From Dyadobacter linearis (lineage in GTDB: Bacteria; Bacteroidota; Bacteroidia; Cytophagales; Spirosomataceae), in contig NZ_CAJRAU010000002.1 of the NCBI RefSeq assembly GCF_907165045.1, positions 744,001 through 808,000 of the forward strand: a stretch of DNA of 64,000 nucleotides, given 5' to 3'. The notes beneath the pieces are model-generated. The model was not told the origin of the DNA. It made no database searches and was given only the letters and a program-made list of their open reading frames with translations. Made by a program: the position numbers and the translations under genes. Positions 18,395-30,500 of the stretch are shown piece by piece. Positions within the stretch are counted from its first letter, which is position 1. The number at the start of each line of letters is the position of its first letter.

Positions 18395-18931
18395 ATGAAA
18401 AAGATCAATATCCTCGGGATCTCCGGCAGCCTTCGCAGCGATTCAACCAACGCAATTATTCTTCGGGCAATCGAATCACTCCTTCCCGAAAACGTCACAT
18501 TTCAGATTTTCAATGGACTCGACGAAATGCCGCATTTCAGTCCGGGCCTGGAAGAGCCTGATGCTGTGATGAAATTCAAACGAGCTCTTCAACTTGCAGA
18601 CGCCGTGATTATATCCACCCCGGAATACGCATTCGGAGTGCCCGGCACGTTGAAAAATGCATTGGACTGGACCGTCGCTACCGGGGAGTTCAACGAAAAG
18701 CCGGTTGCTGCGATCAGCGCCTCGCCGTTAAACACCGGGGGCGACAAGGCGCTGGCCTCCCTTCTCCTTACACTTACTGCGTTAGGAACAGTACGTAATG
18801 AAAATTCGTACCTCTCCATTCCAAATGTAAAATCCAAGATTGTCGAAGGTAAAATTGCGGACCAAAATACAATTGAGCTGCTTAAAATTCAGGTCGCTAA
18901 TTTACTCTCCCTGATATATATACGTTCCTGA
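18395..18931 (+). CDS. NADPH-dependent FMN reductase family protein
   Basis: The 178-residue flavodoxin-like protein contains the FMN phosphate-binding loop GISGSLRSDSTN and the flavin-contact segment TPEYAFGVPGTLKNALDW that mark the NAD(P)H:FMN or quinone reductase group. It could supply reduced flavin to the luciferase-like oxidoreductase two genes upstream; that link is an inference from proximity. The 174-base gap upstream suggests its own promoter. The methionine-rich or metal-binding features of chromate reductases are not evident. Confidence 0.9.
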   Translation: MKKINILGISGSLRSDSTNAIILRAIESLLPENVTFQIFNGLDEMPHFSPGLEEPDAVMKFKRALQLADAVIISTPEYAFGVPGTLKNALDWTVATGEFNEKPVAAISASPLNTGGDKALASLLLTLTALGTVRNENSYLSIPNVKSKIVEGKIADQNTIELLKIQVANLLSLIYIRS

Positions 18932-19035
18932 ACTTCTATCGGAATTGTGCAAGTTAATATCTGGCAAACAAAAGACTACCAATTTGATATACTATCTATC
19001 GTTATTTTAATACATTTGGGCTTCGTCCACATTAA

Positions 19036-20334
<1,299 letters not shown>

Positions 20335-20340
20335 AAACGA

Positions 20341-20374
20341 AAACCCAGAGCGAACATTCCGCTCTGGGTTTTTT
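20341..20374 (+). terminator. Rho-independent terminator after metY
   Basis: A 12-bp perfect stem, AAACCCAGAGCG (20341-20352) with CGCTCTGGGTTT (20360-20371), a seven-base loop and a following T run. It also lies downstream of the convergent S9 peptidase gene. Confidence 0.9.
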
Positions 20375-20392
20375 CTTACCGGTCAGGAGGTT

Positions 20393-22540
20393 TTATTTAT
20401 TGATCCCTTCCAGCGCAAACATGAATGCATATTCGGTCGCGATCTCTTTCAGGTAATCAAACCTGCCGGAAGCCCCGCCGTGACCCGCTTCCATATTCGT
20501 CTTCAAAAGCAGTACATTCTTATCCGTTTTATGCGTTCTCAACCGCGCTACCCATTTGGCCGGCTCGAAATATTGTACCTGACTATCGTGCAATCCCGTC
20601 ATCACGAGCATATTCGGATACGCTTTTTTAGCAACATTATCGTAAGGTGAATACGATTTCATGTAGTTGTAAGATTCCTTATTTTTTGGATTACCCCACT
20701 CATCAAATTCATTGGTAGTCAGCGGAATACTCTCGTCCAGCATGGTCGTAACCACATCCACAAACGGCACGACTGCAACGATTCCATTCCAGAGGTCGGG
20801 GCGCAGATTGGCAACAGCGCCCATCAGTAAACCACCCGCACTGCCGCCCATTGCGTACAAATGAGACGTGGAAGTGTAGTTTTCTTTGACCAGATGTTCC
20901 GCGCAATCGATGAAATCGTTGAACGTATTTTTCTTCTTGAACATTTTTCCGTCTTCATACCACTGCCTGCCCATTTCCTGCCCGCCGCGAATATGTGCGA
21001 TCGCAAATACAAAACCGCGATTAAGCAAACTCAACCTGGTACTGCTGAAACTCGGGTCCGTGCTGTAACCGTAAGAACCATACGCATACAATAGAAGTGG
21101 CGACTCGGGGCTCCGGCCGGTTGTTTTTTTGTAAACAAGTGAAATCGGTACCTGTACTCCGTCCCGCGCAGTCGCATAAAGCCGCTCTGTTACGTACTCC
21201 GTCGGATCGTAGCCGCCCACAACCTCCTGGCGCTTTTTCAGCTCCTTTTTCTTCGATTCCATATTGTAATCGTAGACAGAATTCGGCGTTGTCAGCGAAG
21301 TATAGTTGTAGCGAAGGTTATCGGTATCATATTCAGGATTGCCCGAAGGATGCGCCATGTAAGCCGCCTCGCCGAAATCCACATAATGCTCTGCATTGGT
21401 TTTTGTGTTCCGGATCCGGATTTGCAACAAACCTTTCTTCCGCTCACTCACTACCAGGAAGTTCTTAAAAACCTCGATTCCTTCCAGCAAAACGTCTTTT
21501 CTTGTCGCTATCACCTCTTTCCAGTTCTCAACGCCCGTTTTATTTACCGGCGTTTCCATCAATTTGAAGTTCAGCGCATCCTTGTTGGTAACGATCAGGA
21601 ATTTGTCTTCGTGGTGGTCAATATCGTAGATCACGTCCTTCATGCGCGGCTGGAATACGGCAAATTCTCCCTCAGGCTTGTCTGCATCCAATATCCTGTA
21701 TTCCGACGACATCGTCGCGGAAGATGCGATCACAATGTATTTTTCCGATTTGGTCTTGCCGACACCTATATAATTGCTCTTATCGTTTTCCGCGTACACA
21801 ACCGGATCTTTTTTCGAATCCGTTCCGATCGTATGCCGCTTGATTTTCTCGCTGAGCAGCGTCTTTGCATTCTTGGAAGTGTAAAAGAGTGTTTTGTTGT
21901 CATTCCCCCACTCATAGCCCGGATCAGTACGATACACCGCGTCACTCAAAAGCTCGCCACTTTCCAGATCCTTTATTTTCATGATATATTCCCTGCGGGA
22001 AACGGTATCGACGCCGTATGCCAGCAGCTTGTTGTCCGGACTAATACTAAATCCATCCGCCGAATAATAAGTATGTCCTTCGGCCATTTGGTCTATGTCG
22101 AGCAGGATTTCTTCTTTCGCTTCCAGCGTCGCTTTTTTCCGGCAATACTTGAAATACTGTTTGCCTTCCTCGCTCCGTGTGTAGTACCAATATCCGTTGT
22201 TGAACACTGGAACAGACTCGTCCTTTTCTTTAATGCGGCCCTTCATTTCTGCAAACAGATCCTTCTGTAACTGGTCAGTTCCTCCAAGGAGTTTGGCGGT
22301 ATATTCGTTCTCAGCTTTGAGGTATTCGACTACCTTGTTGCTGTCCGGGCCTTTGCTGAAAAAGTCGGCCATCCAATAATATTCGTCATTCCTTTTGTCG
22401 CCATGCATTCCGGTTTCATGGTCTTTTTTCTCTGCTACGGGAGGCGTCGCTTCCGGCCATTGATATGCTTCTCTTTCCAACTTTCGATTCTGATTACATG
22501 AAAAAACGATAACAGCTAAAATCGGTAAAATAATTCTCAT
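20393..22540 (-). CDS. S9 (prolyl oligopeptidase) family peptidase, oligopeptidase B-like lipoprotein
   Basis: The 715-residue protein has an N-terminal lipoprotein signal (MRIILPILAVIVFSC, cysteine at residue 15), a beta-propeller of about residues 80-440 and an alpha/beta-hydrolase domain. The catalytic triad can be read as Ser567 (GGSAGG), Asp652 (TGLHDSQV) and His687 (EAGHGG). The segment YMADFFSKGPDS and AYGSYGYSTDPSFS fit protease II (PtrB), which cuts after basic residues. Unlike the cytosolic E. coli enzyme this one is predicted to be membrane-anchored in the envelope. It converges with metY. Confidence 0.92.
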   Translation of the reverse strand: MRIILPILAVIVFSCNQNRKLEREAYQWPEATPPVAEKKDHETGMHGDKRNDEYYWMADFFSKGPDSNKVVEYLKAENEYTAKLLGGTDQLQKDLFAEMKGRIKEKDESVPVFNNGYWYYTRSEEGKQYFKYCRKKATLEAKEEILLDIDQMAEGHTYYSADGFSISPDNKLLAYGVDTVSRREYIMKIKDLESGELLSDAVYRTDPGYEWGNDNKTLFYTSKNAKTLLSEKIKRHTIGTDSKKDPVVYAENDKSNYIGVGKTKSEKYIVIASSATMSSEYRILDADKPEGEFAVFQPRMKDVIYDIDHHEDKFLIVTNKDALNFKLMETPVNKTGVENWKEVIATRKDVLLEGIEVFKNFLVVSERKKGLLQIRIRNTKTNAEHYVDFGEAAYMAHPSGNPEYDTDNLRYNYTSLTTPNSVYDYNMESKKKELKKRQEVVGGYDPTEYVTERLYATARDGVQVPISLVYKKTTGRSPESPLLLYAYGSYGYSTDPSFSSTRLSLLNRGFVFAIAHIRGGQEMGRQWYEDGKMFKKKNTFNDFIDCAEHLVKENYTSTSHLYAMGGSAGGLLMGAVANLRPDLWNGIVAVVPFVDVVTTMLDESIPLTTNEFDEWGNPKNKESYNYMKSYSPYDNVAKKAYPNMLVMTGLHDSQVQYFEPAKWVARLRTHKTDKNVLLLKTNMEAGHGGASGRFDYLKEIATEYAFMFALEGINK

Positions 22541-22939
22541 TGGCGTTATAATATTAAATGGTTTTAATGTATAATACTTTTATAATGTATAGATTTAACT
22601 ATATGTTGATAGTAATTGATTAATATTAAGTTAATTGGACATTTAAAATTATCAAATAGTTTTAAAAGTATATTAAGTATTAAATACGCAAAACTAATAT
22701 TAGCGAATTAAAAGACTATAAATGTTATACTTATTATACATTAAATATATTTGAATTATATAAAAAGTATGATAAGTTATTTATTTAAGATATTAATTTA
22801 CAATACATAACTTATATCACTTATTGAAAGAACTAAAACGCTACTTGCTTCGTGCTGAGCAATCTACAAAAATCCGTTGGTAATCGGCTTCAGTCTTTTT
22901 ACATACATTATATTTGAGTTCTGTAACCAGTCTTACCTC
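22541..22939. other. Extremely AT-rich divergent spacer before polA
   Basis: From about 22545 to 22845 the sequence is almost only A and T, with repeated AAGTAT, TATACTT and AGTATTAA motifs, and no gene. The frame of polA is open back to 22877 but the conserved N-terminus starts at 22940. The promoters of the S9 peptidase and polA must lie here. Confidence 0.6.
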
Positions 22940-25813
22940 ATGGATAAACCCATTCACAAGCTTTTCCTCCTCGACGCGATGGCGTTGATCTACCGCGCAC
23001 ACTTCGCTTTTATCAAGGCGCCGAGGATAACTTCGAGAGGCTTGAATACCAGCGCCGTGTTTGGTTTCACCAATACGCTGCTGGAAGTTTTGCAAAAAGA
23101 AAAGCCAACACACATCGGCGTCGCCTTCGATACAGCCGCTCCTACCTTCCGCCACGTACAGTTTGAAGCGTACAAAGCGCAACGTCAGGAACAGCCCGAG
23201 GATATTACCGTCGCAATTCCGCTCGTCAAAAGGTTGCTGCGCGCTATGTGCATTCCCATACTCGAACTCGACGGTTACGAGGCCGATGACATTATTGGTA
23301 CCATTGCCAAGGAAGCTTCCAATGCCGGATTCGAGGTATACATGATGACGCCTGACAAGGATTACGGCCAGCTTGTGGAGCAGCATGTACATATTTATAA
23401 ACCTGCGTTTTTGGGAAAAGGTGCAGAGGTATTGGGCGTAGATGAGATCCTGGCCCGCTGGCAGATCAAGCGGATTGATCAGGTGATTGATATCCTCGGA
23501 CTCATGGGCGACGCGGTCGACAATATCCCGGGCGTTCCGGGTGTAGGTGAAAAAACAGCCCAGAAACTCATTGAAGAATACGGCACGATTGAAAACCTGA
23601 TCACCCACGCCGACGAGATCAAAGGCAAGCTAGGCGAAAAGATCAGGGATAATTTTGATAAAGCAATCCTGAGCAAACAGCTGGCGACTATCGACATTAA
23701 AGTACCCGTCCCATTCGACGCCGAGGACCTGACCATTTGTCCGGCGAATGCGGATCAGATCGTCGAGCTGTTTGACGAACTTGAATTCAAGACATTAAAA
23801 CAGCGTGTACTCGGAGTTGGCCAGCCAATACAAACCACGCAGGTATCCCGGCCGGCCGCCAAGCCACAAAAGGCCCAGCTCGACCTGTTTGGTAATCCGA
23901 CGGAAGAAGTAGGTAAGCAGCCTGCGATCCTGAGCGAAAGCATCGCCGACGACGACGCGCCGGAACAAGCTTACGAAGACCTGCGAATTCCGACCACGCG
24001 GCGAACGATCGACAATACATTTCACCGGTACCATACCGTGGATACGCCGGAATTAATGACAAGTCTGGCCTATTACCTGGGTTTGCAGGACGCTTTTTGC
24101 TTTGATACAGAAACCACTTCCCTCGACGCGGTTGACGCTGAACTGGTGGGACTTTCTTTCTCATATCTGGCGGGTGAGGCTTTTTATATCCCGGTTCCCG
24201 CCGATCGCGAGCAGGCGCAGGAAATTGTGGAGCATTTCAGGGAAGTTTTTGAAAACGAATCCATTGAAAAGATCGGGCAGAATATCAAATATGACCTGCT
24301 GATACTGAAAAATTACGGTATCGAAGTAAAAGGAAAACTGAGCGACACGATGCTCGCCCACTATATCCTCGAACCCGATAAACGGCACGGAATGGATATT
24401 CTGGCAGCTTCCTACCTCAACTACGACCCGGTTTCGATCACTTCGCTGATTGGCAAAAAGGGCGTAAAGCAGGGTACCATGCGCGATGTTGCTATCCCCG
24501 AAATCACGCAATATGCCGGCGAGGATGCCGACATTACTTTGCAGCTCAATACGATCTTCGCCAGGGAATTACCCAAGGTAGGCGCATCGAAACTGTATTA
24601 TGATGTAGAGATGCCGCTTTTGAAAGTGCTCGCGTCCATGGAGAATACAGGCGTGCGGCTGGATATTCATGCATTGAAAGAAATGTCAGCGGTACTGGAA
24701 ACGGACCTGCGTATCACCGAATCTGAAATTTACGAAGCGGCCGGCCAGTCATTCAATATCAGCTCACCGAAGCAACTTGGGGAGGTTTTATTTGAAAAAA
24801 TGAAACTGATCGAAAAGCCGAAAAAGACGAAGACAGGGCAATATGCGACAGGCGAAGATATTCTTTCAGACCTGGAAAACAATCACATGATCGCACGCAA
24901 GATCCTGGATTACCGTGAATTGCAAAAACTGAAATCAACTTATGTAGACGCGTTGCCGCTGTTGGTCAGCAAAAAGAGCGGGCGTATCCATACGTCTTAC
25001 AATCAGGCTGTTGCGGCAACGGGAAGACTTAGTTCAACCAATCCTAACCTGCAAAATATTCCGATTCGCACGCCGCGGGGGCGCGAGATCAGGAAAGCAT
25101 TTGTGCCGGATAACGACGATTTCCAGATACTTTCCGCCGATTATTCGCAGATCGAACTTCGTATTATGGCCGCATTCAGTCAGGATGCGAGTATGACCGA
25201 GGCATTTAATCAGGGAAGGGATATTCACGCCACCACAGCCAGCAAGGTATTCAGCGTGCCGCTTGAAGAAGTTACTTCCGATATGCGGAGGAAATCCAAG
25301 ATGGTGAATTTTGGTATCATCTACGGCATTTCCGCGTTCGGTCTGGCGCAGCGGCTGGGTATTCCGCGCGGCGAGGCGAGTGAAATTATCAGGGCCTATT
25401 TTGAGGAATTTCCTGCGGTAAAAGGTTACATGGACCGCGTCGTGAACGATGCACGCGAAAAGAAATACGTCGAGACCATTTTGGGCAGAAGACGGTACCT
25501 GCCGGATATTACCTCAGGAAACCAAACCAACCGGGGATATGCCGAACGAAACGCGATTAATGCGCCGATCCAGGGTTCGGCGGCAGATATGATCAAAGTG
25601 GCGATGATCAATATCCACGATTTTATGCAAAAGGAAAAGCTGAAATCGCGCATGATCCTGCAAGTGCATGATGAACTTGTATTTGACGTGCACCGGGATG
25701 AGATCGACTTCTTGAAAGAGCGGGTAGATGATCTGATGCGGAATGCGATTCCGATGGCCGTGCGCATGGAAACGGGCATTGGTGTGGGAGCCAACTGGCT
25801 GGAAGCGCATTGA
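22940..25813 (+). CDS. polA: DNA polymerase I
   Basis: All three domains are present in 957 residues. The 5'-3' exonuclease has LFLLDAMALIYRAHFAF, YEADDIIGTIA and MGDAVDNIPGVPGVGEKTA. The 3'-5' exonuclease retains the Asp389-x-Glu391 pair in FDTETTSLD. The polymerase has motif A ADYSQIELR (Asp734), motif B RRKSKMVNFGIIYGIS and motif C LQVHDELVFD (Asp911). It fills gaps in repair and Okazaki maturation, and proofreading looks intact. I chose the ATG at 22940 because the preceding 21 residues to 22877 do not belong to the family. Confidence 0.96.
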   Translation: MDKPIHKLFLLDAMALIYRAHFAFIKAPRITSRGLNTSAVFGFTNTLLEVLQKEKPTHIGVAFDTAAPTFRHVQFEAYKAQRQEQPEDITVAIPLVKRLLRAMCIPILELDGYEADDIIGTIAKEASNAGFEVYMMTPDKDYGQLVEQHVHIYKPAFLGKGAEVLGVDEILARWQIKRIDQVIDILGLMGDAVDNIPGVPGVGEKTAQKLIEEYGTIENLITHADEIKGKLGEKIRDNFDKAILSKQLATIDIKVPVPFDAEDLTICPANADQIVELFDELEFKTLKQRVLGVGQPIQTTQVSRPAAKPQKAQLDLFGNPTEEVGKQPAILSESIADDDAPEQAYEDLRIPTTRRTIDNTFHRYHTVDTPELMTSLAYYLGLQDAFCFDTETTSLDAVDAELVGLSFSYLAGEAFYIPVPADREQAQEIVEHFREVFENESIEKIGQNIKYDLLILKNYGIEVKGKLSDTMLAHYILEPDKRHGMDILAASYLNYDPVSITSLIGKKGVKQGTMRDVAIPEITQYAGEDADITLQLNTIFARELPKVGASKLYYDVEMPLLKVLASMENTGVRLDIHALKEMSAVLETDLRITESEIYEAAGQSFNISSPKQLGEVLFEKMKLIEKPKKTKTGQYATGEDILSDLENNHMIARKILDYRELQKLKSTYVDALPLLVSKKSGRIHTSYNQAVAATGRLSSTNPNLQNIPIRTPRGREIRKAFVPDNDDFQILSADYSQIELRIMAAFSQDASMTEAFNQGRDIHATTASKVFSVPLEEVTSDMRRKSKMVNFGIIYGISAFGLAQRLGIPRGEASEIIRAYFEEFPAVKGYMDRVVNDAREKKYVETILGRRRYLPDITSGNQTNRGYAERNAINAPIQGSAADMIKVAMINIHDFMQKEKLKSRMILQVHDELVFDVHRDEIDFLKERVDDLMRNAIPMAVRMETGIGVGANWLEAH

Positions 25814-25823
25814 GCTGCATTAA

Positions 25824-25862
25824 AACAAGAACGGAGCGAGAATATCGCTCCGTTCTTGTTTA
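25824..25862. terminator. Bidirectional terminator between polA and susD
   Basis: A 16-bp perfect stem (AACAAGAACGGAGCGA at 25824-25839 pairing with 25845-25860), loop of five bases, A-rich on the left and T-rich on the right. It serves the two convergent genes. Confidence 0.9.
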
Positions 25863-25879
25863 TTACTTCTAACCCCGAC

Positions 25880-27484
25880 TTACTTCGAAAGCCAGATCAG
25901 ATCGTTGATATCATCTTTTCCCGAAAACTGACTTTGAATTGCTGCTTTATAGTTCGTCTCATTCGTAGTCCTTTCCGTCAGCGGATATTGCCACCTTACG
26001 GCGATCCTGCCTGAATTTCCCGTTCCCACGCCGGTCATAAACTTAGGAAATCCGGTCCTGCGGTAATTGAAATACGCTTCCATTCCCGAATTCATGAAAA
26101 ACGCCAGGTATTTCTGCGTAACGATTTGTTCCAGACCGGCTACTGAATTGCCCGCATACTTAACAAGCGGCTGCGCGTAATACGCGTCGAAATCGAAATT
26201 AATGGTATAGTTGACAAAGTCTGTCGCTGCCCGGCCGCCCGTTTTGGAATAGGTCATAGTCAGCGCGCCCGTTTTTACACCATAAAATTCCTGCGAAGCT
26301 TTGATACCTTTTTTGTACCAATCTTCTGCACTGCCGGTTGCCCAGCCGCGGTTGATACCCTCGGCAATATTAAAGCACATTTCAGGATAGCCGACGATGA
26401 ACGTATTCTCGCCAGTATAGTTGGAATAGTACCGCGACCGGCTTTGGAAAGAATACTCTCCCGGAGCAAACCCGGCTCCATTGTTCTTCCCGGCCTTGTT
26501 GGACATATCCGAAAGATCTTCGCCGGAACTAGCTGCCACAAATGCTGTAAAGTCCGACGGCTGCTTGCCTGCTTTCAGCTGAGAACCCGCCGGCTCGGTA
26601 GTAACCATTACCCGCGGATCTTTGCGGGCAGTGAGCAACCCCACGTAAGTCTGCGCCATATTCTGTCTGGTCGCGTCGAAACCAAAATTGTCAGGATTGG
26701 AAGGATATTTGTTGAAATTATTAAACTTAAATTCCAGATTATCAGCCATTCCGTCCATTAAAGGGTATTTAGTCGGATTGGCGAGCATTTCTGAAAACCG
26801 GGCTTTTACATTCATTCCCGCTTCGTTTTCCTTTTTGCTTAAACGGATCAATATGCGGAGTTTGAGACCGTTTACCACTTTCTGCCACTTTTTCAGATCT
26901 TCTCCCAGGTAAAAATCACCCGTTACCTTCGTGTCGCCCGCTGCGATCAGCGCAGTCATATCCGCATTCGATTGATCAAGCCACGTCAGGATCTGCATGT
27001 ACACATCCTTTTGCGAGTCGTATTTGGGAGCTACCTCTTCCAGGCCGAGCAGTGCCTGGCTCATCGGCAGGTCACCGGCCCTTACCGACATCTGATCGAA
27101 GAAAAAGGCACGGAAAAATTTGCCTAGTGCTGAATATACATTCACATCAGCAGCACCGGCCCGCTTGGCCTCTTCTTCCATTTTGATCACGTTTTTCAAC
27201 GTAGGGTAATGGTCTTCAAAGGCTGACCACTGATATTCGTTATTTCCGTAGTAATTGTAATTGATCGCGTAAAACTGGTTCCAACGCATTTCGTCGCTGA
27301 AAGGTGTGCCCGTTTTGCTGTACATATCCATTTCAATACCCTTCAAAACGAGAGAGGCCGGGGCAGTAACGGGACGGTTTGGATCTTTTTCCAGGTCCTC
27401 AAAGCTCCGCTCGCAACCTGAAAGCATCAGGGCAAAAACAGTGCTGAATCCTATGAGTTTATAATTGAATTTCATTGTTTTCAA
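25880..27484 (-). CDS. SusD/RagB family nutrient-binding outer-membrane lipoprotein
   Basis: The signal peptide ends in a lipobox (ALMLSGC), followed by the acidic ERSFEDLEKDPNRP typical of the SusD-like_2 subfamily. The body has TPR-like helices (YSALGKFFRAFFFDQMSVRAGDLPMSQAL), FNIAEGINRGWA and the C-terminal IAVRWQYPLTERTTNE. It would sit on the cell surface as a lid on the SusC channel encoded just upstream and bind the nutrient. Start 27484 or the ATG three codons in (27475) are both possible. No glycoside hydrolase is nearby, so the substrate is unknown and need not be a polysaccharide. Confidence 0.94.
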   Translation of the reverse strand: MKTMKFNYKLIGFSTVFALMLSGCERSFEDLEKDPNRPVTAPASLVLKGIEMDMYSKTGTPFSDEMRWNQFYAINYNYYGNNEYQWSAFEDHYPTLKNVIKMEEEAKRAGAADVNVYSALGKFFRAFFFDQMSVRAGDLPMSQALLGLEEVAPKYDSQKDVYMQILTWLDQSNADMTALIAAGDTKVTGDFYLGEDLKKWQKVVNGLKLRILIRLSKKENEAGMNVKARFSEMLANPTKYPLMDGMADNLEFKFNNFNKYPSNPDNFGFDATRQNMAQTYVGLLTARKDPRVMVTTEPAGSQLKAGKQPSDFTAFVAASSGEDLSDMSNKAGKNNGAGFAPGEYSFQSRSRYYSNYTGENTFIVGYPEMCFNIAEGINRGWATGSAEDWYKKGIKASQEFYGVKTGALTMTYSKTGGRAATDFVNYTINFDFDAYYAQPLVKYAGNSVAGLEQIVTQKYLAFFMNSGMEAYFNYRRTGFPKFMTGVGTGNSGRIAVRWQYPLTERTTNETNYKAAIQSQFSGKDDINDLIWLSK

Positions 27485-27517
27485 GATTTTTGATGACAGA
27501 TTAAACTAAGCGGCTGA

Positions 27518-30500
27518 TCAGAAAGTAAGGCTAACATTTACCCCATAGCGGCGCACCGAAGGAGTTTGTAGGTCGGAGCTGCCGCCAGATACGAACTGGT
27601 TAAGGTCGATATCTTTTTTCTCAGCGAAATACAGCAGGTTACGGCCAACCAGGGAAACCGACGCATTGCGGATGAACTTGCTTCTTGTCAGCCAGGTTTG
27701 TGGCAAAGTATAACCGATAACTACCTCACGAAGCATTCCGAACGAGCGGCTCATCAGGTTGCCTTCGTCGCTATTGTAATAGCGGCTTACCCAGTCCTGA
27801 ACATTCTGAGCGGTCGCATTTTGTTTGAAACGCAGTTCGGAAAGGTTTGTGATCTTGCCGTCAGCGTCGAAATTCAATGCAGTTCCACCCTCAACCTGAA
27901 CACCAGGACCTACGTAGGTTTTGTTTTCTGTATTGTTCTTGAAAGCCTGATAATCCGTCTCTCTGGAAGCGCCCAGCTGACCTTGTACCAGCTCGATATG
28001 GCGACCGCCGCGGAAAGTCTGCTTTTGAATGTAATTAGAGATCACACCGCCAAAACGACCGTCAAACTGGAAGCTGAAATTGACGTTTTTGTAGTTGAAT
28101 TTATTATTGATACCCAATACAAACTTAGGATTCACGTAGCCAAGGAACTGGTTGACAGGTGAATATACCGGCCGGCCTGAGTCGTCATTAATGATCTGAC
28201 CATCAGCAGTTTTGGCAAATGCGCGACCGTAGTATTTATCCATTCTGTCGCCCACGCGAAAGAAGGTATTCAATGCATCCTGACCAGGGTAAATCTCTGT
28301 CAAAACTTCCTTGAAAGTAGAGTAATTAGCCACTACATCCCAGTTGAAACCATTCTCAGTCTTGATCGGAGAACCCGTTAGAGAAGCTTCCCAGCCGGTT
28401 TTCTTGGTTTCAATACCATTTACCAGCGCCGAGCTATATCCGCTTGTGCTTGATACCGGAAGTGCAAAGATCCTAGGACCGTCGTTTGACACAAAATACG
28501 CTACGTCAAGTCCCAGCCTGTTTTTCATCACGCGCAGGTCGACACCAACTTCCGTTTGTGACGAAGTGTTGGGAACGAGCGCCGGGTTATTCAGCTGGTT
28601 GGTAAAATAGGCCGCAGGTGTATTATTGTAGGCAAATGGCGTTGAATAAACCGCCGCATTCTGATAGGAAGGTCCGTCGTAAGGTGAAAAATACTGGTCA
28701 CCATATTCAAGCGGGTTGGAACCTGTCGGGTTGGTACCGATCGTCGACATGGTCAAACCATCCTTCACATTGGCATAAGAACCGCGCAGTTTCAGAAAGG
28801 AAATGACTTCCGGCAGCGCTACGTAATCCGAAATGACCGTCGATAATGCCACTGAGGGATAGAAGAATGCATTGTTGCCTTTTGGAAGCGTGGAAAGCTT
28901 GTCCATCCGGCCCGTCGTCGAAACTGTGAAATAGTCTTTGTAAGTAAAATCCGCAGAATAATAAGCCGAAGCTACCCGCATTGCTGAATTGAAATTGGCA
29001 CTTTTCACCGGGTTTGCCGAGTTATTGAAGTTGTACAATCCCGGTACGTTCAGATAGTCAGTAGATCCGTAAGCCGCATTGTATTCAAAACTTCTGATAT
29101 TCCCTCCTGCCCAGATCTTCGCATTTAGGCCCGGCAAAACGTCTTTATCAAACTTAACGAGCACATCCGTATTGTTTTCAAACAAATTCCGGCGGTCTTC
29201 CCGGTAATCGCCCCGCCTCTCGTCACGACCATAAGCGCCGGCGGAGTAAGGCATTTTTTCATTTCTGAACAAACTCCACGTCGTGATCTGTGAGCGCAAT
29301 GTAGCTTCCAGGAAGTCGGTGAACTGATAGGTCATTCCCACCTGACCGATGATATCCGATTTCTGGTGACCTCTCAGCCACTCGTAGCTCATGAAATACG
29401 GGTTATTGTAACGCTGGTATTCGGCGTAGATCTGTTGCAGACCTTCTTTGCCCGGCTGCCAGTAATTGCGCATCTGATCCACATCCCAGTCGGCTCCTGC
29501 CCACAGTACAATGTTGTAAATGATGGAGTTAGGTCCGTAATTAACATCCGGAATATTCGGCGTATACTGACGGTTGTATTGCAGCGAAGAGTTGAATTTC
29601 AGTTTTTTCGAGAAATTATAGTCCGCTACCATATTGAAGTTCGTGATATTCAGCTTGGTATTCGGCACAATTCCCTTCTGATGCGTATGCGAGGTCGAAA
29701 AGCGAAGATTATATTTCTCGCCTGACGCTGACACCGAAATGTTGTTTGTCGAAAGCAAGCCCGGGCGCAGGAAGCGCGTTAAGTTGTCTTTTCCGCGTGC
29801 TACCCACGGAGTTCCCTGGCGCTGGCCCGTAACCGGATCCACCGGACTATCGTATTGCGGAATAAGTTGTCCTTCAAATTTAGGTCCCCAGCCACCGTCA
29901 TAATCTCCGTCGTTCAATCCACCGCCTTTTCCGTCACCGAATGCATAGCGGCCGTGATCGCCCGGGCCGTACAGATCCTGCACTTTTGGAATAGCATAAA
30001 ATCCATTGTCAACCATTGTGGAGGAATTGAAATCCACAGAAAAGCCTCTCTTATCCTTTGTACCGCGTTTTGTAGTGATCAGGATCGCGCCGTTTTTTCC
30101 GCGAAAACCGTACAATGCTGATGCAGATGCACCTTTCAGAACGGAATAAGTATCAATATCATCAGGACTCACATTCCAGGTATCCGAATTGACCGGCACG
30201 CCGTCCACAACGAAAAGAACGTCTGAATTCCCTCTCAGCTGAATGTTCGGTCTGCGGAGTAATTCCGATTGAATACCCACCGTCAAGCCTGCTACCTTAC
30301 CTGCCAGCGCATTGATCGCATTCGGCTCGCGAGCTTTTACCACCGAATTTCCGTCAACCGTCTGAATAGCTACCCCGATTCTCCTGACGTCTTTTTTGAT
30401 ACCCAAAGCAGTGATTACCACCTCGGTAAGCTGACGCTGGTCGGCCGCCATTGCAATGTCAATATTACTGCGCCCATCAACGCTAATTTCCTGAGAAGCA

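Noticed and set aside
18983-19018. Full Bacteroidota promoter (TTTG and TAnnTTTG) before metY
   Set aside because: TACATTTG fits the -7 element, but the nearest TTTG is about 24 bases away, outside the usual spacing.
21350-22270. 306-residue plus-strand frame
   Set aside because: It is antisense to the S9 peptidase gene, whose catalytic motifs and signal peptide are convincing; the frame has no recognisable domain.
22841-23608. 255-residue minus-strand frame
   Set aside because: It is antisense to the exonuclease domain of polA and shows no domain.
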